Source: Phycomyces nitens
Taxonomy: Eukaryota; Mucoromycota; Mucoromycetes; Mucorales; Phycomycetaceae
Length of the DNA: 64,000 bases
NCBI GenBank assembly: GCA_022702545.1
Contig: JAHRBC010000001.1
Location: 6,324,001-6,388,000 of the forward strand
Direction of reading: 5' to 3'
Shown in pieces: positions 23,091 to 35,977 of this stretch. Position numbers and translations under genes: made by a program. The notes under the pieces were generated by a model. That model saw only the letters and a program-made list of their open reading frames with translations, was not told the DNA's origin and ran no database searches. Every line of letters starts with the position of its first letter. The stretch's first letter is position 1.

Positions 23091-23793
23091 GGGGATGGTT
23101 TTGATACGGGTGTTGTAGAATTTCAAGCTTTGGCCACTTCTCACCCATTCATGTGACTTTCCAAGGCCCTCTCTGCCAAAAAGTGTGACGTAGCCTTCTG
23201 ATCAACTAGCAACGTCACCTTTTCTCAACCGCAAGTCATTTTACTTCTCTCATATTTCTCTTTCTTCCGCACTCCTTTGATTTTCCTTATTTGTCATTTG
23301 TACCCACCTTTTTGTCATCATCTCACCTTTCCCTTCCCCATATCCATATCTGTGCGCATCAACCACCATCTTCCCTTATCTACATCTCAAGTCATTTTCC
23401 CACACATTGGCATTTTTTTTATTTCATTGTCCTTCATCGCATTTACCATTTTACACTACATTTCATACTTATTGCACCTTCATATCATTATCTTGTCTTA
23501 TCATTCATACTTCCTCCTAACACATCTTTATTATCTCATCTATTTTTTGCATGCTCATTCTCATTTACAAAAATTAATCTAGAAATTCATCATTAAATAA
23601 TATTTTACAAATCTATATAAGAGATCAAAATCTTCATCAAATAAACACTATCAGTTACCTCTCTCTTAAGTTCTGTCCCTGAACTAGTGAATTATCTTGT
23701 ATAGAAATTCCTAGTCATACCTGTGCCAAGATTGATTTTTCTTTTCATCCGTTTCCCTTTTCTATCCAAAAATTGTATCTTCCCAGTACCTTG
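23091..23793. other. pyrimidine-rich spacer between tRNA and family B element
   Basis: No gene can be supported. From about 23221 to 23560 the plus strand is strongly T/C-rich, which creates two overlapping low-complexity frames that should be ignored. It could be unique host DNA around the tRNA gene. Confidence 0.5.
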
Positions 23794-25974
23794 CACTGGA
23801 AAAACCCCTCGATTTCACCTAGTATAAATGGTGCAGATGGGTACTAGAAACATAGAGCTTTTTTCATCTCAGACATTATTTTTTTAAAAATAAAAAGTAT
23901 AATTTTGATGCATCCTATTGGTTTGGGCAAAGGATCAAAGAACAATAGCCTTTTTCTTGTCTATAAAATGACAGCAAATAAAAATATGTAGCACTTGTTT
24001 CCTTTTTTATCTCATGATCAAATAATATAAACTATGTCTTCTATTTCTGCACAAAACACTACTGCCTGTTACTGCAACAAATGCAGCAATAACCAGCAAG
24101 GATTCACTATTGTATCTAAGCACACTTACCAACATCATAGTAAGAGAGCAAGAACTGAAGAAACTGGCGAATTTGAGAGCAGTATGTATACTAGTGTTAA
24201 TTTTCATTTACTGCACAATAATAACTTGTATTTTTCAATTGAACTCAGGCACACAAAGTGATATGATGGATTTGGACGTTGAGGGTAAAATATACTTATT
24301 TGAAAACCAGTGCAGAGTAATAAACTAATCTAACCCATATTTGCAGCAATGCCAATTATTGAATCCGAATCCGTGGCAGTTGACAGTCTGCCCAGCTTAC
24401 CTTTTGGGGATTATGACCAAATGGTTGATGCCGATCTACTTGACAATGAGGTCAATGGCGATGGTGCCAAAATCACCAACGACTCTGACAATGACAGTGA
24501 TGATGAAGCCAATGTTGAGGAGATTGAGGTCAAGGAGTTTGATAGTGAAGGTCAGTATTGAATAGCTATAATACAAAAGCAAGCAAAAATTGAGTGTTAA
24601 TAATTTTCCTTTTTAAATAATAGACCCTTTTGCTACTCCTGGTATGCCCAAAAACCCAGTGCACAGAGCAATTGCCATTTTTGTTGTTCTGTTTGCATCC
24701 CGTTATGTGGTCGATAAGGGTACTGTTGTCTTGATTGAGTTCATCAACAAACTCTTGATAATTTACGGACAGGACTTCCAATTGCCCTCAAGCCTTTCTG
24801 GTCTCCAAAGCATGACGGGTTTCACTGCCTTGACCAAGGGTGTAAAGAGATTCGTTGTGTGCCAGGATTGCCACACGGTGTATGAGAAAGCTGGGTCTGC
24901 TCCACTTCGGTGCGATTCTGCTAAGCTCGGTTCCCAATCTGTATGTGGTTGTCAATTGATGAAGCAATCGTCATCTGGTGCTTTGGTTGCCAAGAGATCA
25001 TACGTCTATCAGTCCGTCAAGCAGGCGTTGAGAGTCCTTTTCCTCCGCCCAGATTTTGAGACCAAGATTTGTCACTGGAACCAGGAGCTAAAAGTTGTAG
25101 ACACCATGTGCGATATCTACGATGGTGCAATGTGGAAGGGTCTCCAGGACATGGGTGGTGTTTCGTTCGTTGCAGATCCACGTTCTTTGATGCTGACACT
25201 GAACATTGACTGGTTTCAGCCCTTTGATGGAATCAGCTATTCTTGTGGTGCCATCTATCTTGTAATCAATAATTTGCCTAGGGAGAAAAGGTTCAAGGCC
25301 GAAAATACTATTCTCGTCGGTCTGATGCCTGGACCCAAGGAGCCAAAGACAGATGAGATCAACAGTTATCTCAAGCCGTTGGTCGATGAACTGGAGCAGT
25401 TGTTTGTTGGAATAAGGATCCCAACCTTTGAGTGCCCATCTGGTGTCAATGTCCGTGGTGCATTGTTGATGGTGGCATGCGATATCCCAGCTGCAAGGAA
25501 GACGAGTGGGTTTACGGCACACAACAGCACCAATGCATGCTACAAGTGCAATCGTCAGTTCTCTTGTTTGGAGGGGTCAAACCAGGTGGATTTCCGTGGA
25601 TTTGACTATTCACAATGGTCTCTTCGGACATCAGTTGACAACAGACACCATGCAACACTTTGGAAAGATGCCCAGACGATTTCCGAAAGGCATGGACTTG
25701 AAGTTGAGAATGGTGTACGATGGTCAGAGCTTCACCGCCTCCAGTATCTTGATCTTGTCCGCGCAACTGTGGTGGACCCCATGCACAACCTCTTCCTGGG
25801 AACCGCCAAGAGAATGGTTGAAAACTGGATCTCTGGTGGTGATTTGTCCAATGATGATCTTCTTGTGATGCAGGAGATAGCAGACACCATGGAGCTGCCA
25901 AGTGATTACAGTTCACTAAAGACAAAGATTGCCAGGGGATTTCCATTCATGAAAGCAGACGAGTGGAAATCTTG
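23794..25974 (+). mobile_element. family B CACTA-like element, truncated by element C
   Basis: It starts CACTGGAAAAACCCCTCG at 23794. It contains the leader, three small exons and about half of the large exon of a Tnp2 gene. It is cut at 25975 by the left end of element C. The right half is not in the window. Confidence 0.82.
24034..25974 (+). pseudogene. Tnp2 transposase of family B, 3' truncated
   Basis: Exons are 24034-24181, 24249-24284, 24347-24550 and 24624-25974, in phase through GT-AG introns. Exon 1 has a C2H2 finger (C-X2-C-X12-H-X3-H). Exon 3 is acidic (DSDNDSDDE). Exon 4 has VCQDCHTVYE, NIDWFQPFDG, GLMPGPKEPKTDEIN, VACDIPAARK, CYKCNRQF and DPMHNLFLGTAKRM. No stop occurs before the break after KADEWKS. 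A short chimeric tail continues to a stop at 26080 inside element C. The C-terminal third is lost, so the copy is inactive. Confidence 0.85.
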
Positions 25975-26204
25975 CACTGCAAAAATTGGTCAGTTTCACA
26001 TATCTCAAAGAATATTAATTATACGTGAAAGAAAAGGTAAAATTAAAGATCAGATGTTTTTTGGTAGTTTAGACATATAGCGAAACGTTTTGTCAATGTA
26101 ATTGGCTATAAAACATGTGTAGCATAAGAAATGAATACCAAATCCAAATATATAAAATAAACTTTGCCTTGTATTCCTCTTCTTTACTGTAAAATCTTTT
26201 AATT

Positions 26205-29200
26205 ATGGCTCCTAACTGAAGTTCAAGAAATACAGTCGAGTGCAGATGTTCTGTTTGCAAGAACAAACTGGGAGGCTTTAATATTATATCCTCTCAAACA
26301 TTCAAACGACATATGAGAATAGAAGAAACAAAGAAAAACCTTCTCAGTCATAGGAGTAAGAAAGCTAATATAATTTTATTTTCCCAGTAAAATAACAAGT
26401 ATAATATAGTATTTAATGAAGACAGAATCGAAATGATTCATGAAACATCTGAGGCCGTTGATAAACATGAACAGTTTTTTGATGCTGAAGAATATGAAAT
26501 TGAAAATGAAGGTGAATTTGGTAATAGAAATAAATTTATTTTTTATTTTTCTTTACTAATTTTTATTTTAATATTTGGATAAAGATGAGGCAGCACCAGC
26601 ACAGACAAGGAACCTACCTTTTTCCGAAGCTGACACCATGTTTGGTGTTGATGGAGATGACTGTGTTCATGAGAGCATCTCTGAGAATGAAGAAGACGAG
26701 GAAGAAAGTGAAGATAGTGATGATGAGGCAGCAATTTTTGGTAAAGGTATGGATATCGTGAATTAATATTGACCCCTGATAAATAGAATTATATGAGCTA
26801 ATTTTCATTTTTTACACAAAAGATTTTTCTTTGGACCCACAACCAAAGTTGAATTTCATCCACCATTTTATTGTCACCATCATTGCCCTATTTGTATCCT
26901 TGTACGTCGTTGATGAAGGAGCAGTTATCTTGATTGCCATTATCAACAAGATTCTTGAAATATTCCAGGATCCATTTCGTCTTCCTTTGAGTGTTCCTGG
27001 TCTCAAGCAATTGGCAGGTTATGGCAATTTGACAAGTGGGATAAAAAAGTATGTTGCATGCAGTGAATGCCATACAATCTATGATATTGGTGTATCTGTT
27101 CCTTTGTCTTGTACATCAATCAAGTTTGGCGGCAGCTCTTTGTGTTCCAATCCATTGTTCAAGTCTGGATCTGAGTCACGAATCCCAAAGAGAACATACA
27201 TATACCACTCTGTCATAGACTCATTGAAAAAGTTTTTTCGTTGCCCAGGATTTGAAGATGCAATCAATTCATGGAATCGTGGGCCAAAAGTAGATGGAGT
27301 ATTGTTTGACATTTATGATGGTATCATGTGGAATGAATTCCAGGACATTGATGGCTTCCCATTTGTTGACACTGACCGATCTCTCATGTTGACCTTGAAT
27401 ATCAACTGGTTCCAGCCATTTGATGGTGTTACCTACTCTTGTGGAGCGATTTATCTTGCCATCAACAACCTTTCTCGGGAGATTAGGTTCAAAAAGGAGA
27501 ATACAATTCTTGTAGGATTAATGCCAGGGCCAAAGGAAGCAAAGACATCAGAGATAAACAGCTATCTCCAACCTCTTGTTGATGAGTTGCAAAGTCTTTA
27601 CAAGGGTGTCAAAATCCAAACCCACCAATGTCCAAATGGTACAACAATCCGCACTGCTCTCTTTATGGTTGCCTGTGATATCCCTGCCGCAAGGAAAGTA
27701 TGTGGATTTACATCCCATACGAGTACAAATGCATGCCATAAGTGCAAACGCCAATTCTCCCGGTTAGCTGGAACGAGTTCTGTCAATTATTCTGGATTTG
27801 ACTTCTCAAAGTGGCTCCTTCGCACTAAGAATGATAATTGTAAGGATGCTGAGGTCTGGAGAAATGCAACCACTAAGACTGAGAGACATCGTCTTGAAGT
27901 TGAAAATGGTGTTCGCTGGTCCGAACTGCATTGTCTTGAGTACTTTGATGCTGTCCGCTGCACCATTATAGATCCAATGCACAACCTTTTCTTGGGAACT
28001 GCTAAGCGAATGATGGAAAAATGGGTTGCAGATGGAATAATTGACTCCAAAAAACTCGTCTCTATGCAAAACATGGTTAAAAATATGGTACTGCCACCTG
28101 ATTACACACCACTAAAGACAAAGATTGCAAAAGGATTTCCTTTCATGAAGGCTGATGAGTGGAAGTCGTGGTGCCTTGTATATTCTCCTGTTGTCCTGAA
28201 AGATCTACTCCCGCCAAAAATGTTTGAAAATTGGATATTCTTTGTCAATGCATGCTGTTTACTCATCAAGCCCAACATCACTGAAGACGAAATCGACAAT
28301 GCTCATGAATATCTACAAAAATTTTGCCAAGGCTGTGAGAATCTTTATGATCTTGATCTTCTTTCACCGAATATGCACCTTCATCTTCATTTACATCAGA
28401 CAGTTCAAGACTTTGGCCCTGTTTATGGTTACTGGCTTTTTGGCTTTGAGAGATACAATGGTATCCTCAAAAACATCCAGACAAACAGGAAAACCGGATT
28501 TGAATGGACATACATGAAGAGATTTGTTGAAGAAGTTCACAAAGAAGATTTTGCGCGGAATATACTTGAGTCTGCCAATGCACATGGTTATCTGGATATT
28601 TTCAAGAAATTGTTAAAAACTGAGACTCGTTCAGTAATCCCGCCCAGTCAACCTCATGCATTCTCCCTGTCTGATTTCATAAATGCCGCATACAACACAA
28701 CATCTTCTATCAAAGGCAATGAATCTCTTCCACCATCTGCATTTCCTCTTAGAACAAAGCCTTTGTCACCAATGCCAAGTCCTGATTATGATTGTCTTGT
28801 TGAACATTACCAAGTGGTCTATAATGACAGGTCAATCTCAAGTTGCAAAATCAACATGGACAGTTCTGCTTTTGTCAACGATTGGATTGTCATGCTGAAG
28901 TCTATCAACATTCTTGGCCAAGTATTCAAAGGCAATCATGGTAACAAACGTGGATCATACATTCAGGCATTGTTTGTGGAGGACAAAACAAATGTAATCT
29001 ATGGATATATTGGAGAAATCCAATATATTTTTATGCACACATTTAGTCCAGCATCCTTATCAACTGAATACCACAACCCCCAGCATACCTTTGCCTTTGT
29101 TAAATGGTATAAAACAACATCTGATAGGACTAGAGAAATGGAAGGCATTGAGATCCACAAAAGCGAGTTTTCAAGAGTTGATTTTCAAAGTATCCTACCT

Positions 29201-29302
29201 ATGCACCGAATTCTCATGCCAGTTGCAATTGTTGATTACCAGCCATTAAGCAAGATTAGCAAAAAACTTGTAGTTCCATTGCCACGCAAAATTTATACTT
29301 AG
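26205..29302 (+). CDS. Tnp2 transposase of element C, nearly intact
   Basis: There is a small exon 1 from ATG 26205, acidic middle exons (about 26404-26510 and 26585-26747), and a final exon 26823-29302. The last exon is 2480 nt, the same length as in element A. Codon 5 of exon 1 is TGA where element A has CGT, a probable CGA-to-TGA change. Everything after it is open. Blocks present are CRCSVCKNKLGG, CSECHTIYD, NINWFQPFDG, GLMPGPKEAKTSEIN, VACDIPAARK, CHKCKRQF and DPMHNLFLGTAKRM. Translation from a later Met would keep the whole catalytic region. The exon 1/2 junctions are less certain than exon 4. Confidence 0.8.
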
Positions 29303-29394
29303 CTTTTAATATATTTATCTATTGGTCAAAACTCTTCAGCTATATTTACAATTTGCAGTTGATATAAAATATAGAGAGAAAAAGAAAAATATAT

Positions 29395-30618
29395 TTATTC
29401 ATCTCTAATTGACCAGGGAGGCAAGATGGTGGACAGAGAAGTGGGGACAGGGACAACTTTAACTCCTCTTTGGATTCTAGGGGTCTTTGGTTTTGACTTT
29501 GACTGCCCCTTTCTCAAGTCACGGTCTTTAGAAATGCGATCAATTATTGCCAAGAGTCTGTTTAACTGTTTTTGTCATTAGTTTTAACTTGTGCTGCAAC
29601 AAATACAAATTGAAAATAATTACCTCATCACTTCTCCAACTGGGGCAAGCAATCTTTACAACCTTCAGGCTGACACCTTCACCAAAATCCTCAACACCTG
29701 ATTCACCATCTGACATGACCTCTTTTCGAAGAACATTGAGATATGCCATCTCATGAGCATTTCCTTCTTTTGGACCCATCTCAGCATCTATGATCTCCCA
29801 GTTGGTCTCATAGGTAATAATGCGGCGATTAAGAATCTGTTAATATTTTTAGAATATAAGATAACCATGTACATTAATATTTTTCTTATAATTACCTCTC
29901 TCATTCGGCTATTGATGCGTGCATTATGCTTCTTGATAATGCCTGCCTCCTCTGAAATGTTAACACTTCGGTAGAAGGTCTTGTAGTTGTTTTTGATTTT
30001 AGCAACTACCATACTTGGCCAAAATCCAGCAGCACGAGGCTGTGAGAGTATATACTCTCTCAAATATTTGACAATCTTGACATTGTCCTGATGATCAATC
30101 CATTGATCAGTATTCCATTTTCTCCTGGCTTCATTCTCAGCAATCTCAATGGGATCGTTGGACTTTAAGTCCCTTATCCACATTTTCTCATGGATCAAGT
30201 CCTGTATATTTTTATTAGATTATATATTATTATACTCTGTCAAGATTATCTATACCAAAATTATCGCACTCATCTGACTCTCACTGAGAGAAGGCTGAGC
30301 AGGAACAGAAGGAGAGATAGTTGCTGGCAAAACTGGGCCAGCAGGTGCTCCATTAAAAACACCATTGGCATGAGCATTCATGAACATGCTCACTGCGTTT
30401 GCTGAGCTAGCCTGCATGTCATACATCTTTCTAAGCTGGCGACTCATCGATGCCATCTGTCCAGAGAGTTCTTTATATCCCTCATCATCATTTCTGACTG
30501 TCTCAGATCTTGGGGCAAGTCTGCGGCGTTTTGGCTGATTACCTGCCCCCTGGGAAGAACTGCCAGGCTGTTCATTAGCATTTGATCTGCGATTAGAGTT
30601 TCTTGAGCTAGAAGACAT
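29395..30618 (-). CDS. Element C partner protein, four exons, 350 aa
   Basis: Minus-strand exons are 30618-30256, 30201-29896, 29836-29624 and 29565-29395 with GT-AG introns, and the frame is open from ATG to TAA. The N-terminus is Ser/Asn/Arg-rich with a PKRRR basic run, followed by a predicted helical segment (LSGQMASMSRQLRKMYDMQ). Exons 2-4 match the element A partner: SQPRAAGFWPSMVV, VMSDGESG, PSWRSDE and an LNRLL start to exon 4. No domain is recognised. The nuclear-localisation-like run and its constant association with Tnp2 suggest a DNA-binding or regulatory cofactor of transposition (inference). Confidence 0.8.
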
Positions 30619-32071
30619 TTTCTATATGTATTTTATAAATATAACAATATATGAATATATTAAAATATTATATTTTGCCTATTCAGCATATAAATACATA
30701 CGAAGCAAAATACAGTTATTGGTAAAGATATTTACAAAATAAAAAGGGGACAGACTACAATATGCTTATTGAAAATATTTTTATTATAATTCACATTTTT
30801 AATCAGTGCTGTAAGATCATCTGTATTAATCTATTTTGGTCTGTAAAACTGGGTCCCAGTATGTACGACTCATGGTAACCTCAAATAAATTTCAAATAAT
30901 ATATTCTCCTTTTCCTTTTCTTTCCTATTTATTTTATTTTTCAATACCCTGGTAAGTTATTATTTTTTAAACATGTTGTTTATATCGTCAAGTATACTAT
31001 ATTAACTACTGATATATTATTAATATAGTATAATATGCTCTTCTTTTATGACAAAGGTAAATATAATATCATGATAAACTATATGTTTACTAATTATTCA
31101 TTTAAAAGATTCACGGCTTTCTGATATTTTAAAATGATATTGATGATAATATACATGGTAAATATAAAAAGATTGTTATATTTTCTCTTATTAATTTATT
31201 ATTTTTTAGTTGAACATATTGCAATCCATGTTCTGTATTTTGTTTTTATCCCGCAACTCTTAATATGTAAGCAAACATCTTGTATAAGCTCTTACTATTT
31301 GCCAAATACTACTTTAGTTATCACATTTTATATCTGCAATCTGGAATAAATATTTTTCTATGATTGCATATAGCTTTATGGGTAAATACAAAATGAAAAA
31401 TATGGATTATTTTAAAAATTAATATCTGTTACTTCTTTTATCACAAATATATAAATATCTATTCACAAGAAACTCTCCTGCTTTATTTGTCTTTTACAAG
31501 GAGTACCTACCCATACTGTGTCTATATATCAAAAGGTATACTATATAGATGAGTAATATTTTTGAAATCTAGGTCTAGAACAAAATTCTAAATAATATTC
31601 TCCTAAAAATAAAAATAATAAAATAAACTATTCATAAATGATTTTCCATAAAAATATTTATAAAAAGTGTGAGAACTATGTAGCTGTTCAATAAGAAGCT
31701 GTTATTATAGTGACAGTTAAAATATAGTCCAATAAAATGTCACCATTGATATGTGAAATAAAACATTTGCGCATTTCTATAATCTTTAAACCATTGTTTT
31801 CTTGATTCTTAAAAGAAAACAAAAATGCAACGTTATACAAGAACATCTGTTTTTTTTTAAAAAAAAAAAGTAATTTATAGTCAGTTTGTGTATGGTAATA
31901 CTATAGTTCTTTATGAGAGTGTTTCCATCCTTAGGATAAATAAAAGAATTATAGGTAGAAATAATATCTGTCTGAATAGTAAAATATTACTCAAAGTCTG
32001 GGTAAAATCTTTTATTTCACTCAGAATTTCATATTATTTTACATATGTAAAAGGAACATATTTTTGCAGTG
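30619..32071. other. non-coding right portion of element C
   Basis: 1.45 kb of AT-rich DNA without a supportable gene, in the same position as 13995-15489 in element A. It includes a T-then-A homopolymer block near 31850-31870. Short hydrophobic frames here look random. Confidence 0.6.
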
Positions 32072-34089
32072 ACCATTATGAGTAAAATCACCATGCCAAA
32101 CCCACTCAAACGTCCTTCTCTGTCTCCCACTCGTAAATTCATGCCCGTGAAAGTAATTCCTTTGAATTTCTTTACTGATGATATGAGTGGAAACCGAACC
32201 AAAAAGCACAACAAGTTTGATAGTTGGATCATGGTTCCTGCTGCCTTACCTCTTTCCGAAAGGCATGCCCTCCAAAACACTGCATTCATATGTACTGATC
32301 ATTTGCTGTCCACAATGCAGATGCTCTCTGCAATTGTCAATGATCTTGTTTTGTTGGAAAAAGGAGTCGAAATGTTTTTGCCTAGTGGTGAGGGTGTCGT
32401 CGTTGTTGCTCCACTACAGTTTATCACTGCTGATAATGCTCGCCACTCGGAAATTGCCTCAAGTCGCGGTGCGATATCGAAGATGCCTTGTCGCAAGTGT
32501 GTTTGGGAGCTGAAGACACCGGGAACAGTAGATGGTAGTGACTATCATTGTGCTCCAAGATCTGAAGATGTCATTGCTCAAATGCATGCTCAGTATGTGG
32601 CTTCCGGTGGAGATAAGACGTTGTTGGTCGATGCTGAGGCAGGGTATAAACTTGTTGGCGGCCAAGCTTTGCTGAAGCTAAAGTCTTTTGATACAATGAA
32701 GGACTGCCCCATTGAGCTTCTTCATATAATCATGCTTGGTGTAGGCAAAGCTTTAGTGAAATGTCTGCTCGGAGATCATTTGAAACCTGCCGAGAAAAGT
32801 ATCCTTGAATCAAGACTCCATGGATATATTTCAAATGGTTTCTCAAGAAGACTTCGTTCCTCTCTTCACTTACACGGTTCTTTCTTGGGCAGAGACTACA
32901 AAATTCTTATCCAGCAAATTCCAATTTTGTTGAATCAATTGATTGACTCTGGAGAGATTAGACCTGACGAAGGAATCATGCTGATAAAAGCATGTTTTGA
33001 AAACCTGGGCAAGTTGGCTTCGCTTTCCTATGTCAGTAGAATCAAGTCCAACTCAAATCTGTACCTGAGACAAATTGCATCGACATACAATGATCTTCGT
33101 CTTTCCGTGTTATATCACAATGCCTTCATCAAACAGAAACGTCCAACAAGATCAGGTCACAGCATCTATAATTCCAGCAAAATGCATATTATGCATCATC
33201 TTGTCGATGACATTTATCGTTTTGGCTCCCCAATTTTCTATGAAACAGAAAAGGGTGAGCAATTCAATAAGTTTATCAGAGAGTGTCTTTTCCAGACGAA
33301 TAGACATAATCCTTCTAAAGATGTTGCTGTTGCTTTTGCAAAAAGAATGATGGCTTATCATATCCTGAGTGGTGGTTCTTGGTCGGTGGCGGACATTGTC
33401 AATCCTGTCAAAGCTTCTCACAAAGTTCTTGGAAGTTCTGCTTCCTTTGGCTCGACAATAAGAGACTTTGCTGACAATGATGACAATGAGAAAACGATGA
33501 AGGTTGGATCCACTGGCATCTTTAAAAACAGCAGCAACAACCTGCTTATTGGAGAGGTCGCCAAGTTTGACAGTACAAATGGTGTTTACACCATCATTGA
33601 ATACGCTCTTTGGTGTGATCAAGGCCAAGTCACCAGATTTCGCCCATCCAGTGATGAAGATGCAAGCCTTAGTGTCTATCACACTTGCAGAAAAGATCGT
33701 GGTGGAAATCTGTATGCCAAAAAACTGCTGCAGACAAAATCAATTATTAGAGAAACAGAATGTCAGTTCATAGAAATGCTTGACATTTCAAGAAGATCTG
33801 ATCACTTTAATTTAATCAACACCAGCAAGTTTGGCACCTTCTGGTGGGCATTGTCACACAAAAACAACTTATAAAAATAAAATAAATTCCATTTTGCCTT
33901 TTTGGTGACTCATTTTTGCAACCGAAGTTCCGATGCTATTTTATTGGATGAAAAAAAATCCTGTCGTGGCTTCAATCGATTCTGGTGTTTGAAACGCAGA
34001 TTTTTAATAAAAAAATTGAATTTCCACCATTTTGAATTATCTAATTGGCTGGGAGAGGAATTTTTACTATAAAAGGAAACGAAACTCCC
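32072..34089 (+). pseudogene. family Z transposase, 5' truncated copy (Z2)
   Basis: The coding part 32078-33874 is over 95% alike by eye to 39018-40815. It lacks the N-terminal half, which is cut exactly at the right end of element C. It retains DDMSGNRTKKHNKFDSW, CRKCVWELKTPG, MKDCPIELLHIIMLGVGK and the C-terminal FGTFWWALSHKNN. The 3' flank follows the Z1 copy until 34089 (GGGTGTGTAG), after which Z1 goes on to its terminus while this copy switches to retrotransposon sequence. Confidence 0.88.
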
Positions 34090-35931
34090 TGGGTGTGTAG
34101 CCTTAATATGTGGTGTGACTGCTGAGAAAAACTTTGCTCTTTCAGCCTCTGTGCCGTAGGGTACATTGTTTGGCTCAAGATCATCTATTATGGGCTGTTC
34201 CTTTTTCATATTTTCTTTATAATCATTTGCATTCCAAGACGTGACAACACCCGTAAAGGCTATTCCCATCTTTGGCATAATATCAAAACCAAGAATAAGA
34301 TCAACACCTTTGATATTCATATCGATAAGTTCAAATTCATGTGTAAAAGAGTGGCCATTAGCGTAACTAACTAGCAAAGGAGATGTCTTTCCTATACGTT
34401 GCACGGATTGTGCTTTACTTGCAAATGTTATGTTTCCTTCGATTTTTGTAATAGGTAGACTTATGAGTTTATTATATAGTTCTACACTAATACACGAGAC
34501 TTTGGCTCCAGAGTCCAGCAAGCCCATGAGCTGATGCTCATTCTGTAATAATACAGGGGTGTTTAGTGAGAATGGATTCAAATGATATTGTTCCTTATTT
34601 GTCTTACCTAGTGAGGTATACTCCAGTTCTTCGGACAGTTTGTCTACCATGCTGCCTCTTGATGTGCGTACAGCATGTACAGCCACATTGGGCTTGCACT
34701 GTTTATTCACAAAAGAGGTGTGGTATTCTGGGCATGTATGTCCTGGGCTCCATTGTCAGTGACAATGGTAGCATTCCTTAGCCTTGGCCTTTTCCGCACA
34801 ACCGGAGATGATCCTACATCCCTCTGTGTTGTGGGTGGTATTCTTACTATGCTGAGTGCAGAAGAATCCTGCACTAGCTGGGGAACCCGAGGCTTTTCCA
34901 GAACAATGTCTGCTTGACTTGAACTGGAAAGACTGACCATCTGTGCGTCGGCGTGAGCCAGTGTGGGTCTTCTCGGCCTCAGCTCTAACCCTCTTCATGG
35001 GGCGAGTCAGCGTGATCGCCAGATCCAGGACTTGTTGGATGGTCTGCGGCTTGTGGGAGTTGCGGGTCCACCAGGCAACGTGGGTGGTTTGATGGAAGTG
35101 CGGGGTGAGGGAAGCCAAGAACCGCAAGGCCACAATCATGTCTTGCTTCACGTTGCCCTCATGGCAAGTCCTCTGGAAACAGTGTCTATACTCTTGGACA
35201 GACTCGTCCTCTCTCATGGTCATGGTTAGCGCCTTGACCGACATTATCGCCTGCTGCTCCTTGGAGTCATAGTGCTGCTTGATCAGCACATGGGCCTCCT
35301 CCTACTTGCAGTTCTTCAACGCCAATGTACTTTTGTACCAGGCGTCGTACTCATCCACCATGGCATTTGGGAGCCATTTCGACCAGGCAATGTTAATGTG
35401 CTCCTTGCCAGTTGCGAGCACATTCTCAAACGCGGACAGGTAGAGCTCCACGTGTTGGTACACCTTGGCATCCGGGTTGGGGACGGAGTGACCAGCCAGC
35501 TGGAACAATGGAATGTCCCTCAAGTTGATGGCGGTCCCGTTGGTGTTGGTCAGGATGGGCTCTTGGGCAGCCACAAGGAGTGTCCGGAATCTGGCCAACT
35601 GGTCATTGGCATCGTCAACCTCCTTGCCAAGGGTCTTGGCAACCTCGTGGTCGTCCTTGTCGGTGGCCTCATCCACGGCAATCATAAGGTCCCAGGCCTT
35701 CTGCTTGTACTTGCTGATCAATCTTTCAGCTACGGCCCTGGTGTGCTTGCGCCTTTCTTCTCCAGAGACGGTGCCTTGCTCAGCCGTCTTGGGCGCGTAG
35801 CAGGACTCAGCTAGGCCGGAAACACACTTTTGCTCGGAAGTGGTGTCTACTTCCATGAGCTCACTTGTGCTCTCCTTGTGGGCAGGGGCCTCTTGCTGGG
35901 CAATGGTAGGGGTTTCGTTGATGGAAGACAT
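34090..35931 (-). pseudogene. gag-protease polyprotein with two in-frame stops
   Basis: One continuous frame starts at ATG 35931. It is broken by TAG (35304-35302) and TGA (34758-34756) and runs to the junction at 34090. The N-terminal region is acidic, then comes a capsid-like region (residues about 150-330), a CYHC...WSPGHTC zinc-knuckle-like segment straddling the TGA, and a retropepsin-like domain with the active-site motif LLDSGAKVSCIS and a later DLILGFDIM. Both stops are explainable by a C-to-T transition (CAG to TAG, CGA to TGA). The frame after about 34110 derives from the Z2 flank and is not Gag-Pol. Confidence 0.85.
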
Positions 35932-35977
35932 TTTTTGGATAGTATTTTTTATAGAAGCGAGGGTTCAAAGTAAAAAA

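Larger units (their letters stand above)
25975..32071 (+). mobile_element. CACTA-like DNA transposon C (CACTGC ends), 6.1 kb
   Basis: The left end is CACTGCAAAAATTGG at 25975 and the right end CATATTTTTGCAGTG at 32057-32071; the first 60 bp of the two ends align imperfectly as inverted repeats. It has the same gene layout as element A: transposase on +, four-exon partner on -, then non-coding DNA. The left flank is a family B transposase gene and the right flank a family Z transposase gene, with no shared target duplication. Confidence 0.82.

Noticed and set aside
23277..23596. Two overlapping frames of 101 codons upstream of family B
   Set aside because: They are caused by a pyrimidine-rich tract; the peptides are His/Ile/Leu/Ser low-complexity in two frames at once.
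34756..35289. Separate genes suggested by the frames 34756-35289 and 35302-35931 on the minus strand, and mirror frames on the plus strand (34963-35229, 35272-35814)
   Set aside because: The minus frames are one gag-protease frame broken by stops. The plus frames are shadows with no family features.
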